From an uncultured Candidatus Melainabacteria bacterium (GTDB lineage: Bacteria > Cyanobacteriota > Vampirovibrionia > Gastranaerophilales > Gastranaerophilaceae): DNA of 64,000 nucleotides. A model generated the notes under the pieces. The model ran no database searches, had not been told where the DNA came from, and worked only from the letters and a program-made list of their open reading frames with translations. Of the stretch, positions 43,084 to 52,360 are shown piece by piece; within the stretch, counting starts at the first letter, position 1, and each line of letters starts with the position of its first letter. The DNA is taken from contig CAKUUX010000010.1 in NCBI GenBank assembly GCA_934693165.1, positions 20,381 to 84,380 of the forward strand, read 5' to 3'. Both the position numbers and the translations under genes were made by a program.

Positions 43084-43111
43084 CAAATTAATGTAAAGTA
43101 TATAAAATGAG

Positions 43112-43417
43112 TTATTTTTTATCTTCGTTTAAGATTTCTAAGGCTTCTTTATAACCTTCTCTATAATAGTTTTCTTCTTTAGGATTAAGGATTTTTAGAA
43201 GTTGTATAAAATTACCTACATGAACTTTTTCGTCGCTGATAACTTCTTCAATCATAGTTATTGCTTTTTTGTTATCAATAGCTTCAATTATTTCTTCGTA
43301 AATCTGTATGGCTTCGTATTCTGAAGCTATTGCAAATCTTATTGCTCTTATCATTTCATTGTGCGTAAGAGGTTTGTCTGAAACCTTTACGCTATGGGGT
43401 GTTGCGAATTCTGGCAT
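43112..43417 (-). CDS. Small ferritin-like/rubrerythrin-type protein
   Basis: A 101-residue four-helix-type half domain. Metal ligand candidates are the Glu residues in ASEYEAIQIYEEI and the E/H pair in ISDEKVHVGNF, matching the ExxH pattern of ferritin-like di-iron proteins. It lacks a rubredoxin domain. Small proteins of this size include encapsulated ferritins, which form dimers, but no encapsulin gene is near. It has its own upstream region containing a dispersed repeat. Confidence 0.8.
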   Translation of the reverse strand: MPEFATPHSVKVSDKPLTHNEMIRAIRFAIASEYEAIQIYEEIIEAIDNKKAITMIEEVISDEKVHVGNFIQLLKILNPKEENYYREGYKEALEILNEDKK

Positions 43418-43448
43418 GGTTTTTCTCCTTATTTATTTGTTTATTTTG

Positions 43449-43608
43449 TCATTGCGAGCAAAGCGAAGCAATCCAAATAATATTTAGATTTATGCCCTCT
43501 GCTCGTTCGCGCGTCTTACTCGTTCGCATTAAACGGCAATTTCGCGTTTTGCAAAAAGGTCTTGTTAACTTTTGCAAAAGCGTTCCAGCCTCTGCTCACT
43601 CGCGCTAA
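43449..43608. repeat. Composite dispersed repeat region
   Basis: Starts with TCATTGCGAGCAAAGCGAAGC (a widespread repeat type, shared core with 30985), then three related words CTCGTTCGCG, CTCGTTCGCATTAAAC and CTCACTCGCGCTAAAC, and an inverted pair TTTTGCAAAA. The word GTTTA(A/G)CGCGAG recurs at 54361. GC content is higher than in neighbouring gaps. No gene is supported here. Confidence 0.55.
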
Positions 43609-44282
43609 ACTAATCCTTCTTTCACAGCTTTAACGGCTGCTTGGACTCTATCGTTAACGCACATCTTTTGTAAAATTGAGCAAACATGAGCTTTTGCTGT
43701 GTGTACGCTTACTATCAATTCTTTTGCAATTTCAGTATTGCTTTTACCTGAAACAAGGTGTTTTAAAACTTCAAATTCTCTTTCTGTTAATGGAACTCTG
43801 TTTTCATCACCATTTCTATTAGGTAAAAGTCCAACATTTTCAACTTTTGGAAAAGCGTTTAGAGCCATTTGAGCTATTTCTGGATCTAACCAACAAACGC
43901 CTGTTGCTACATCTCTTACAACATCTGCAAGTTTATGTGGGTCAATATCTTTAAGGCAATATGCTGTTGCCCCTGAACTTAAAGCTGCAACAACTTCCTC
44001 TTCTCTATCGTGAGAAGTTAGTGCAATTACTTTTACATCGGGATTTAGCTCTTTAACTTTTAAAGTTGCTTCAATACCATTCATGTCTGGTAAGCCTAAA
44101 TCCATTAAAACTACATCTGGGGTATTTTTTGCTATTATTGATAAACCGTCGTTTGCGTTTTCACTTTCTCCAATAACTTCGATATCTTCGTTAGAATTAA
44201 GTGCACATCTAAGTCCTACTCTTGTCAATTTAAAATCTTCTACAATTACTACGGAAATTGTATCTGTTTGTACTGCTACCAT
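43605..44282 (-). CDS. NarL/LuxR-family response regulator
   Basis: A 225-residue two-domain regulator. The receiver domain has the acidic pair in VVIVEDF, the phosphorylation site in VVLMDLGLPDMNGIEA (about Asp54) and KD near residue 105. The LuxR-type HTH covers ~155-215 (LTEREFEVLKHLVSGKSNTEIAKEL, VHTAKAHV). The partner kinase is not in the window. The ATG at 44282 has GGAC upstream and begins just before the first strand. An upstream TTG gives five extra residues with no ribosome site. Confidence 0.94.
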   Translation of the reverse strand: MVAVQTDTISVVIVEDFKLTRVGLRCALNSNEDIEVIGESENANDGLSIIAKNTPDVVLMDLGLPDMNGIEATLKVKELNPDVKVIALTSHDREEEVVAALSSGATAYCLKDIDPHKLADVVRDVATGVCWLDPEIAQMALNAFPKVENVGLLPNRNGDENRVPLTEREFEVLKHLVSGKSNTEIAKELIVSVHTAKAHVCSILQKMCVNDRVQAAVKAVKEGLV

Positions 44283-44514
44283 ATTCTGTCCTTTCAATTC
44301 TCTATCTTTTTGTGGTAAATGTGCCAGTGTATTTCTTTTTACATTTCAATTAAATTATAATCATTAAGTTAGTAGAATTACCGAAGTGGCTAGTCTTTAC
44401 CTAGTCATTAGGCTAGTATTAGGTTAAAAGTATATATAAAGTTTTATAATAAATGCTTGCGAAATTTATAATTATGTTATATGATTAGTGTGTAGGTTAT
44501 ATGAGAGGTTATAT

Positions 44515-44754
44515 ATGGATCAAATTATTAAGGTTGCATGGGATTTAAATGAAAACACAGAAAATCGTTATCAACTTGTATACGAAATTTCTGAATTAGC
44601 AAAAAAATTAGTTGATGAAACTCAAGCAAAGAAATCTCGTGAAGACTTTGGTTTTGACGAATACTTTGATAATTCATATAAAAAAGAAAATCCAGTAGAA
44701 CATGCTATCATGGTTAAAGCTGCTGAAGCTGATGATGATAGATTAATCGGTTAA
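44515..44754 (+). CDS. rpoZ: RNA polymerase omega subunit-like protein
   Basis: A 79-residue protein with NRYQLVYEISELAKKLVDE (the conserved helix of omega) and the later ENPVEHAIMVKAAE, equivalent to the KPV..AI segment of omega. Omega binds the beta-prime subunit and aids polymerase assembly. The ATG at 44515 has GAGAGG upstream. Similarity is by pattern because the protein is short. A terminator-like hairpin follows. Confidence 0.72.
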   Translation: MDQIIKVAWDLNENTENRYQLVYEISELAKKLVDETQAKKSREDFGFDEYFDNSYKKENPVEHAIMVKAAEADDDRLIG

Positions 44755-44767
44755 GATTTTTATAAAG

Positions 44768-44797
44768 TGAGGATACGGTCTAGTACTGTATCCTTCT
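44768..44797 (+). terminator. Probable terminator after rpoZ
   Basis: AGGATACGGT and ACTGTATCCT form a 10-bp stem (one G-T pair) with a 5-base loop, followed by a weak T-rich tract TCTTAATTT. Confidence 0.6.
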
Positions 44798-44855
44798 TAA
44801 TTTATTATTTAGTGTTTATTTTTTTATTATCACACGTATTGAAGAGAGGTTTTAG

Positions 44856-45656
44856 ATGAAAGAAACTATTGATTTTATTAACAGCAAAACTAATAACTTT
44901 GTACCGGAAACAGCAATCGTTTTAGGTTCAGGTTTAGGTGATTTTGCAGATGATTATTGTGATGTTGCAGTTCCTTACGGTGAAATCCCTGGATTTGCTC
45001 CTTCAACTGTAAAAGGTCACAAAGGTCGTTTAGTATTCGCTACTATCGAAGGCAAAAAAGTCGTTATGATGCAAGGTAGATTCCACTATTATGAAGGTCA
45101 TCCAATTGATAGAGTTGTTTACCCTGTTAAAGTATTCAAAAAATTAGGCGTTAAAAACTTAATCGTTACTAACGCTGCAGGTGGTATCAATCCAAACTTT
45201 AAAGCATCAGATTTGATGTTAATTACTGACCACATCAACTTTATGCACGTTAATCCATTAATTGGACCAAACGATGATACTTTAGGTGAAAGATTCCCAG
45301 ATATGACTGAAGTTTATAAAAAAGACTTACAAAAAGTTGCTTTAGACTGTGCAGACAAATTAGGTATTAAATTACAAAAAGGTGTTTATATGGCTCTTAC
45401 AGGTCCTAACTACGAAACACCTGCTGAAACTAAAATGGTTACAATGTTAGGTGCTGATGCTGTTGGTATGTCAACAGTTCCAGAAGCTATGGTTGCTAAC
45501 TACTGTGGTATCAAAGTTTTAGGTATCAGCTGTATTTCTAATGCTGCTGCTGGTATTACTGGTGAAGTTCTTTCTCACCAAGAAGTTATCGAAGCTGCTA
45601 ACGTTGCTAAAGACAAATTTAAATCTTTATTATTAGAAGTTGTTAAATCAATTTAG
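44856..45656 (+). CDS. punA: Purine nucleoside phosphorylase
   Basis: A 266-residue trimeric-type phosphorylase. Phosphate and substrate blocks: VLGSGLGDF (residues 22-30), GHKGRLVF, MQGRFHYYEGHP, TNAAGGINP, ALTGPNYETPAET, VGMSTVPEAMVA and SCISNAAAG. It splits inosine and guanosine with phosphate in purine salvage. The key Asn is in CISNAAAG. Start behind GAGAGG; 22 bases before the glycosyltransferase gene. Confidence 0.95.
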   Translation: MKETIDFINSKTNNFVPETAIVLGSGLGDFADDYCDVAVPYGEIPGFAPSTVKGHKGRLVFATIEGKKVVMMQGRFHYYEGHPIDRVVYPVKVFKKLGVKNLIVTNAAGGINPNFKASDLMLITDHINFMHVNPLIGPNDDTLGERFPDMTEVYKKDLQKVALDCADKLGIKLQKGVYMALTGPNYETPAETKMVTMLGADAVGMSTVPEAMVANYCGIKVLGISCISNAAAGITGEVLSHQEVIEAANVAKDKFKSLLLEVVKSI

Positions 45657-45678
45657 TTTATAAAGGTTTAAATATATA

Positions 45679-46608
45679 ATGAATTTAAAAATACTCGGAA
45701 TATTACCTCATAGCATTGGTGGAAGGTTAACTATTTCGAGTATTTTTGATGGTTTTGTTCAAAATGGTCATTCCGTCAAAATTGTTGATGTCTTGAAAAA
45801 TGATACATTACCTTTATCTGATTTCGATTATATTATGGGATATGGTTTTTCAGGAATTAAATATAATATCGAAAATAAGTTAAACTTGAAAACAATAAAT
45901 TATTTTTCTGACATAATTGAAGCTTCAACTGCAGGCAGTGGTTATGATTTATATAGAAATGAATTGTATAAAGATGAAAACTATTCTTTCTATTGGGATA
46001 GAGCATTGTGTGAAAAATCTGATTACAAAAACTTATTTTACATGCCACATTTTGTAAATACTGAAATTTATAAGAATTTAAATTTAGAAAAAGAATTTGA
46101 CGTAAATTTTGCAGGCAGATTAGATACAGATTTTAGGCTAAATTCATTTTTAAAACTTTTGAAAACACTTCCTGATTTAAAATTTGCTTGGTATGCAATA
46201 GATAAACACTACAAGGATGCTATAGAGAGAGTTCAAACAGAGGATAAATCTCTTATTGAAAATTGTTATCAAGGTTTTATAGATAATGAAGAAGATATGA
46301 ATATAGCATTGAATAAATCAAAACTTGTTGTTAATTTTAATTCTCAAGGTGAAACTTCCTTAAACTACAGAACATTCCAAGCTTTAGCCTGTGAAACACT
46401 TGTTTTAAGTGATGAAAGAGAAGAACTGGATTTGTTTGATAATCTTGTTCCAACTTATTCAACGATTGAAAATTTGATTGAAACAATAAAATTTTACTCA
46501 ACTCGTGATAATTCGAAAATAACAAAAACTTGCCGTGAGATTATCGTAAAAAACCATTCATCAAAAGTTTGTGTAGAAAAAATGCTTAAACTAATAAATC
46601 ACGAATAG
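45679..46608 (+). CDS. Glycosyltransferase (GT-B type, CgeB-like)
   Basis: A 309-residue protein. The N-terminal half is a weak Rossmann-like domain (ILPHSIGGRLTISSIFDGFVQNGHSVKIVD). The C-terminal half follows the Glyco_trans_1_2 pattern: YMPHFVNTEIY, DVNFAGRLDTDFR, NKSKLVVNFNSQGETSLNYRTFQALACETLVLSD. The donor sugar is unknown. It probably acts in surface glycan synthesis. It overlaps the convergent kinase gene by 23 bases at the 3' end. Confidence 0.82.
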   Translation: MNLKILGILPHSIGGRLTISSIFDGFVQNGHSVKIVDVLKNDTLPLSDFDYIMGYGFSGIKYNIENKLNLKTINYFSDIIEASTAGSGYDLYRNELYKDENYSFYWDRALCEKSDYKNLFYMPHFVNTEIYKNLNLEKEFDVNFAGRLDTDFRLNSFLKLLKTLPDLKFAWYAIDKHYKDAIERVQTEDKSLIENCYQGFIDNEEDMNIALNKSKLVVNFNSQGETSLNYRTFQALACETLVLSDEREELDLFDNLVPTYSTIENLIETIKFYSTRDNSKITKTCREIIVKNHSSKVCVEKMLKLINHE

Positions 46609-47416
46609 ATTTGAACATTTTTTGTGTAATATCTTGGATGTATTCTTGGCTAACTAAACCGTTAATAATAACATCAGCGATTTGATAAGTTGGTCTAATG
46701 AATTTTTGAGCTGTAGTATTTACGTCTTTGAATTGTAAATCTGCTGCTTCACCAGTTTTGCCTCTTGAAGCTGCTCTTTTGTACCATCTGTCTTTCAAAA
46801 CGCTAAGTGGAGTGAATACATAAACTTTAACGTCAATAATATCTCTAACTTTTTCATGAAGAACATACAAACCTTCGTTTAAAATTATTTTCGCAGGTTT
46901 TTTCAATTCTCCATCAGGGGTAGATTCACAAGTTACGAAGTTATAACGAGGAGAACGAACTTCTTTACCTTCTTTTAATGCAATAAGATGTTCTCTCATT
47001 AATTCTAAGTTAATAATGTCTGGTGTATCAAAACTAAAACCTGTTTTGAACAATTCTTCATAACTTCCAGCTTCTCTTAATTCTTTTGAAGTGTCTTTGT
47101 AATAATCATCTTGAGTGATTACTGTAAAAATATCATCATGAGCATTCTCAAGGCATGCTTTTGTAGTGTTATCTACAAAAACTGTTTTTCCAGATGCACT
47201 TTCACCAGTAATACCAATTAAAAATGTTCTTTTCTTTTCTTCTACAACCTTTCTTGCAATATTTAAGATAAAGTTATCTGTTATTCTTAAAAATAAAGGT
47301 TGTGATTCTTTCTTATCTTCTTCTAATATTTTCTTTAGTGTATCAACTATGCTTGTAATTAATTCCATGTTTTGCCCACTGGAATAAAAGTTATAGCTAG
47401 TAAAAAAGTCTTCCAT
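46586..47416 (-). CDS. udk: Uridine kinase/phosphoribulokinase-family protein
   Basis: A 276-residue P-loop kinase. Walker A GITGESASGKT near residue 73, the substrate segment TQDDYYKD, then FDTPDIINLELMREHLIAL, SPRYNFVT and ILNEGLYVLHEKV fit uridine kinase. It carries an extra N-terminal ~60 residues compared with Udk (about 210). It would phosphorylate uridine/cytidine. An alternative nucleoside or other hydroxyl substrate is possible. Confidence 0.85.
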   Translation of the reverse strand: MEDFFTSYNFYSSGQNMELITSIVDTLKKILEEDKKESQPLFLRITDNFILNIARKVVEEKKRTFLIGITGESASGKTVFVDNTTKACLENAHDDIFTVITQDDYYKDTSKELREAGSYEELFKTGFSFDTPDIINLELMREHLIALKEGKEVRSPRYNFVTCESTPDGELKKPAKIILNEGLYVLHEKVRDIIDVKVYVFTPLSVLKDRWYKRAASRGKTGEAADLQFKDVNTTAQKFIRPTYQIADVIINGLVSQEYIQDITQKMFKSIRDLLV

Positions 47417-47558
47417 ATATTCCTCAAGATTTATATTTCTTATTTTAATTTTACTTTAAAAATTTAAAAAAAACTAATATTGTGAAAAAATTTTAATACT
47501 TTATTATAAAAATTTTTTGGTATAAACTAAAGTTAGTTGATAGAGAAGGAGATTAATT

Positions 47559-48773
47559 ATGAAAAAATCAATCAAAGACTTAGGCGACGTAAAAGGCAAA
47601 AGAGCATTAGTTCGTGTAGATATCAATGTTCCATTAGACAAAGATAAAAACGTTACAGACGATACAAGAATTCAAGCTATTTTACCAACAGTAAATTTCT
47701 TAAAAGAAAAAGGTGCAAAAATTATTTTAATGGCACACTTAGGTAGACCACAAAAACTTAAAGAAGGTCAAACTTTAGAAGACTTATCATTAGAACCAGT
47801 TGCAAAATATATGTCAAAAGTTTTAGGCGAAGACGTATTATTTGTTAAATCACCAGTTGGTGAAGGTGCTGATAAAGAATTAGAAAACTTGAAAGATGGT
47901 CAAGTTGCTTTATTACAAAACATTCGTTATTACAAAGCTGAAGAAGCAAAAGATGACGATATGACATTTGCTGAAGAATTAGCAAAACTTGGCGACTTCT
48001 ATGTAAATGACGCATTCGGTGCAGCTCACAGAAATCACACTTCAACAGCTAAATTAGCAAAAATCTTAAAACCAGCAGTTTCTGGTTTATTAATGGAAAA
48101 AGAAATCAGATGTTTATCACAAGCTTTAGATAATCCAACAAGACCATTCACAGCTGTTGTTGGTGGTGCTAAAGTTTCTTCTAAAATTGGTGTTTTAGAA
48201 AACTTATTAGACAAAGTTGATAACATGATTATCGGTGGTGGTATGGCTTATACATTCGTAAAAGCTAACGGTGGTAAAATTGGTGATTCAATTTGTGAAG
48301 ACGACCAATTAGAAGTTGCAAAAGCTATTGAAAAGAAAGCTCAAGACAAAGGTGTTAAATTAGTAATGGCTACAGACGTTTTAGTTACAGATGATTTTTC
48401 AGGTAACGGTACAAACAAAGTTGTTGCTATCAATGATATTCCAGATGGTTTTGAAGGTGTTGATGCTGGTCCTGAATCACAAAAAGCTTTTGAAGAAGTT
48501 GTAAAATCTTCAAAAACAATTCTTATGAATGGTCCAGTAGGTGCTTTTGAAACTCCTGCTTTCTCAAATGGTACAAAAGCTATTCTTAAAGCTATCGTAG
48601 AAGCAACAAAAAATGGTGCTACATCAGTTATTGGTGGTGGCGATTCTGTTTCAGCTGCTAAAAAATTCTTCAAAGCTGAAGACTTCACTCACGTATCAAC
48701 AGGTGGTGGTGCTTCATTAGAATTTATTGAAGGTAAAGTATTACCAGGTGTTGCAGCTTTAGATGAAAAATAA
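47559..48773 (+). CDS. pgk: Phosphoglycerate kinase
   Basis: A 404-residue glycolytic enzyme. Signatures RALVRVDINVPLD (19-31), MAHLGRP, the hinge region VGGAKVSSKIGVLENL, and the nucleotide loop NGPVGAFETPAF and GGGDSVSA. It catalyses ATP formation from 1,3-bisphosphoglycerate. Strong ribosome site GAAGGAG. Codon use is strongly biased, as for a highly expressed gene. Its end overlaps the next start by 11 bases. Confidence 0.98.
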   Translation: MKKSIKDLGDVKGKRALVRVDINVPLDKDKNVTDDTRIQAILPTVNFLKEKGAKIILMAHLGRPQKLKEGQTLEDLSLEPVAKYMSKVLGEDVLFVKSPVGEGADKELENLKDGQVALLQNIRYYKAEEAKDDDMTFAEELAKLGDFYVNDAFGAAHRNHTSTAKLAKILKPAVSGLLMEKEIRCLSQALDNPTRPFTAVVGGAKVSSKIGVLENLLDKVDNMIIGGGMAYTFVKANGGKIGDSICEDDQLEVAKAIEKKAQDKGVKLVMATDVLVTDDFSGNGTNKVVAINDIPDGFEGVDAGPESQKAFEEVVKSSKTILMNGPVGAFETPAFSNGTKAILKAIVEATKNGATSVIGGGDSVSAAKKFFKAEDFTHVSTGGGASLEFIEGKVLPGVAALDEK

Positions 48774-50523
48774 TAAAGTTGAGCTTTTAGCTCCAGCGAA
48801 AAACTTAGAATGTGCGGTGTCAGCTATCAATTACGGTGCTGACGCCGTTTACATTGGCGCTAATTCTTTTGGCGCAAGACAAAATGCTACGAATAACCTT
48901 GACGATATTAAACAACTTGTAGATTACGCTCACAAGTTCTATGTCAAGGTTTTTTGTACTGTTAATACAATTCTTGATGACAATGAACTTTTAAAAGCAA
49001 AAGAATTGATAGAAAATTTATACAAGATTGGTGTAGATGCAATTATTATCCAAGATATGGGACTTTTGAAATTGGATTTGCCACCAATACCTCTGCATGC
49101 TAGTACCCAATGCGATAATAGAAATTTAGAAAAAGTAAAATTCTATGAAGAAGTGGGGCTAGAAAGAGTTATCTTGGCTCGTGAAACTTCTTTAAAGGAG
49201 ATTGAAAACATTTGTAAAAATACCAACGTTGAAATCGAAACGTTTATTCATGGTGCACTATGTGTAAGTTATAGTGGTCAATGCTATTTAAGTGAATATA
49301 TTGGCAATAGAAGTGCTAATAGAGGATGTTGTGCGCAACCTTGCCGTAAAAAATATACACTTATGGATGAGGATGGTAAAGTTTTGGCAAAAGACAAACA
49401 TCTTTTGTGTTTGAAAGATTTTAACGCATCCCCTTATATCAAAAATTTAATTGATGCTGGGGTTTTGTCTTTTAAAATTGAAGGAAGATTAAAGGACGAA
49501 AATTATATCAAAAATGTTACAGCGTATTATCGTCAATTGATTGATAAATATGCCGATAAAACATCTTCTGGTATTATTGAATATGATTTTACTCCAGATG
49601 TAAATAAGTCGTTTAATAGAGGCTTTACAACGTATTGTCTGGATGAAAATAGAGATATGTATAATTTTAATTCTCCAAAATCTTTGGGTGAATATATTGG
49701 CAAAGTTACAAAAGTTTCCGATAAATATTTTGAATACAAAGGAAAAGAATTAAATAATGGCGACGGCATTTGTTTCTTTGTAAATAATGAAATGAACGGA
49801 GCTTTTGTAAATAGAGTTGAAAATAATAGAGTTTATCTAAAAGATACAAATTTCCTAAAAGTAGGTCTTGACCTTTATCGTAATCAGGATGTGCAATTTG
49901 AAAAACAACTTAAAAACTCTAAAACTAAACGTAGAATTAGAGTTGAGATGATTTATGAAAATAATATTTTAACTGCAAAAGACGAAGACTGTAATTTTGT
50001 TACTGTTGATATTACTCAAACTGAAATTCCAAACAACCCTCAAAAGATGAAAGAAACGTTTATTGAACAACTTCAAAAATCTGGTGATTCTGATTTTAGA
50101 GTTGAGAATGTTTCTGTTCTAGGTTATTTACCATTTTTAAGAGTTTCTGAAATTAATGCTTTACGCCGTGAAATTTTGGATAGATTGATGGAAGAACGTT
50201 TAAAAAATTATAAACGTCATGCCCAAAAGAAATTGAAGCACGCTCAATATCCTTTAAAATCAATGGATTACAAGGCAAATGTTTATAATAAATTGGCAAA
50301 AGAATTTTATGAAGAATGTGGTTGCAAAATCACTGAGCTAGCTTTTGAAAAAAATCATAAAGTTAAAAATTTAGAATTAATGCGTACAAAACACTGTTTA
50401 TATAGGGTATTTAACCGTTGCAAATCCCCAAAACAATTGATTTTAATGGATGAAACAGGCAAAAAATACTCTCTAATGCATGATTGTAGCCATTGTGAGA
50501 TGGTTATTTGTGAACTAATGTAA
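48763..50523 (+). CDS. Peptidase U32 family protein, RlhA-like
   Basis: A 586-residue U32 protein. Signatures are LLAPAKNLECAVSAINYGADAVYIG, the U32 block ETFIHGALCVSYSGQCYLS, and a cysteine cluster (RGCCAQPCRKKY) plus late Cys residues (CLYRVFNRC, HDCSHCEMVICE) that could hold an Fe-S cluster. Long members with this layout (including the DUF3656-like middle) are RlhA, which hydroxylates a 23S rRNA cytidine. Shorter ones are TrhP. The RNA-modification assignment is family inference. Confidence 0.88.
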   Translation: MKNNKVELLAPAKNLECAVSAINYGADAVYIGANSFGARQNATNNLDDIKQLVDYAHKFYVKVFCTVNTILDDNELLKAKELIENLYKIGVDAIIIQDMGLLKLDLPPIPLHASTQCDNRNLEKVKFYEEVGLERVILARETSLKEIENICKNTNVEIETFIHGALCVSYSGQCYLSEYIGNRSANRGCCAQPCRKKYTLMDEDGKVLAKDKHLLCLKDFNASPYIKNLIDAGVLSFKIEGRLKDENYIKNVTAYYRQLIDKYADKTSSGIIEYDFTPDVNKSFNRGFTTYCLDENRDMYNFNSPKSLGEYIGKVTKVSDKYFEYKGKELNNGDGICFFVNNEMNGAFVNRVENNRVYLKDTNFLKVGLDLYRNQDVQFEKQLKNSKTKRRIRVEMIYENNILTAKDEDCNFVTVDITQTEIPNNPQKMKETFIEQLQKSGDSDFRVENVSVLGYLPFLRVSEINALRREILDRLMEERLKNYKRHAQKKLKHAQYPLKSMDYKANVYNKLAKEFYEECGCKITELAFEKNHKVKNLELMRTKHCLYRVFNRCKSPKQLILMDETGKKYSLMHDCSHCEMVICELM

Positions 50524-50633
50524 AAATTTTGTAAAAATTAAGTGTAAAAGTAGCAATTATTATTTTTATGGGTGTTTAATAGTTATCGGTGTAGTAATAA
50601 ATTATTAAAATATACATTTGTGAGGTACGGAAA

Positions 50634-52298
50634 ATGGCAATTCAAAAAATTCTAGGTATTAATTTTACTGGTAAAGTGGAAGATAGTAAAAATACGGCAA
50701 GAAAACCATTTTTACCTCCTGCAAAACCTGATACTTTCGAACGTACTACAAAGGCTGAAGTTAAGCCTGAAGTAAAAGATAAAGTTATTGATAAATTAGC
50801 TAATATGTACAATAAAATGACTCCAATGAAATTGGATAAACAAAGTACAACTATCATGGCTGAAGATAACTTAGATTCAGAAAAAGTTATTGCTATGGCT
50901 AAAGATATGACACAAAGAATGACAGACAAAATTCAACTAAGAAGATGTGCTTATGATAAAGCTAATAATTATACAATGAAAGCTGTTCATGGTAATAAAG
51001 GTTCTAATTTGAAATTGTTAGATAAAGACTTAAATGTTTTGGCTCAAGAAAGCACAAAGCTTGAATGGAAAGGTAGAAAACCTGTTGCTAAAACAGTTAT
51101 GACAGAAGATTTTAGAACAAATACTTTTAATGAAACTAAATTTGGTTTTGATAAAGATGGTTATCCATACATGGATTCAGCTATTAAAATTAAACGTGAT
51201 AAACAAAATAGATTAGTAAGAAAAGAAACTTACGAAAAATCTGATGTACCAGGAATGTTCAATGTAAAATATGAATTCCCGAATGGTAAAACAAGACAAC
51301 TTTCAAAAGCAACTGTTGATAAGAAAACAGGTCATACTTTGATTGAGAAAGATTTGCGTTCTACAGATATGACAAGAACTCAATTTAGATATGAAGATGA
51401 TCCAATGGGCAATAGAATTGTTGATTACAAAATTACTGCTCCAGACGGTAAAGTTTTGATGAATCAATCTCAATCTTTTGAAGTTTTAAATGAAAATACT
51501 TTCAGATCATCAAGAAATGATAAATCATATTTAATTCAATATGATAAAAAAGAAAATACAATTACAGTTGTAGACGAACAAAAACAAGATGGTTTCCAAA
51601 TTCCAATCAAAGGTTTTGTTGTTCCAAAAAATCCAAAGGATAGAAAAAATCCTGCTAAAGTTGATGCAAGTGAACAAAAAATCGTTAACATGTTGAAAAA
51701 AATCCCTGGGGATGAATTATTGAACTTGGCAAACACAACTGTTCAAATTGAAGATATCAAAGATAAATTAGGTTCATATCAAATGCCAACATTCTATGAA
51801 GTAGGCGATAAACCAGCTACTCCTAAAGTTGACAAGAACGGTAATACTGTTATGGATAATGTATATTCATTCAGTATCTTGAACGTATCAGATGATCCAT
51901 TTGTATTCTTACACGAATTAGGTCACGCTACAGATATGACTGGTAAACCAGCTGAACTAGTTTTGAATAATCAAGGTCAAGCAATTGATGCAAAACTTTT
52001 AGATACTCTTCATGAAGATGAAACTTTCAAGAAAACTTATGCCGAAGAAAGAAAAAATTTCTTGAAAGAATTCCCAACAAATGAAAGAGATCACATTGCA
52101 TACTTCATTGAAGAAGAAGCTGTTGAAGGTCAACCTGAAAGAGGTAGAGAAGAAACAATTGCAGAAACAAACGCATTGTTGAATACTTATCAATCAGTTG
52201 ACGTTATCGGTATCAGAACTCAATACTTGCAACAACACTTCCCAAAAACAATTGCATACTTGAGTGAAAAATTGACTCAAACAAAAGACAAAGCTTAA
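50634..52298 (+). CDS. HExxH metalloprotease-like protein, unknown
   Basis: A 554-residue protein starting MAIQKILGINFTGK, with no Sec signal. Residues 60-330 contain Asp/Gly/Tyr-rich repeated strands (FGFDKDGYPYMDS, YEFPNGKTRQLS, YEDDPMGNRIVDYK, ITAPDGKVLM) reminiscent of YD or beta-wrap repeats. Near residue 427 is the zinc motif HELGHATD. About 80 residues later REETIAETNALLN could supply the third ligand (Glu), like the lethal-factor (ATLF) group. Substrate unknown. Stands alone between a 110-base gap and a strong terminator. Confidence 0.75.
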   Translation: MAIQKILGINFTGKVEDSKNTARKPFLPPAKPDTFERTTKAEVKPEVKDKVIDKLANMYNKMTPMKLDKQSTTIMAEDNLDSEKVIAMAKDMTQRMTDKIQLRRCAYDKANNYTMKAVHGNKGSNLKLLDKDLNVLAQESTKLEWKGRKPVAKTVMTEDFRTNTFNETKFGFDKDGYPYMDSAIKIKRDKQNRLVRKETYEKSDVPGMFNVKYEFPNGKTRQLSKATVDKKTGHTLIEKDLRSTDMTRTQFRYEDDPMGNRIVDYKITAPDGKVLMNQSQSFEVLNENTFRSSRNDKSYLIQYDKKENTITVVDEQKQDGFQIPIKGFVVPKNPKDRKNPAKVDASEQKIVNMLKKIPGDELLNLANTTVQIEDIKDKLGSYQMPTFYEVGDKPATPKVDKNGNTVMDNVYSFSILNVSDDPFVFLHELGHATDMTGKPAELVLNNQGQAIDAKLLDTLHEDETFKKTYAEERKNFLKEFPTNERDHIAYFIEEEAVEGQPERGREETIAETNALLNTYQSVDVIGIRTQYLQQHFPKTIAYLSEKLTQTKDKA

Positions 52299-52318
52299 GC
52301 AAAATAAAACAAATAAGT

Positions 52319-52357
52319 AAAAAGCGAAAGTTCAATTAAATTGTTCTTTCGCTTTTT
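52319..52357. terminator. Rho-independent terminator
   Basis: AAAAGCGAAAG and CTTTCGCTTTT pair around an inner loop that can pair further (TCAAT/ATTG). It has A and T tracts on both sides, so it serves both convergent genes. Confidence 0.8.
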
Positions 52358-52360
52358 GTA

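Noticed and set aside
43399..43608. Possible 69-residue gene in the ferritin-regulator gap
   Set aside because: The frame runs through the dispersed repeat region and its product is a translated repeat.
44400..44480. Third sigma-28 promoter before rpoZ (TAAAGTTT at about 44439)
   Set aside because: There is no GCCGATAA-like element at the right distance.
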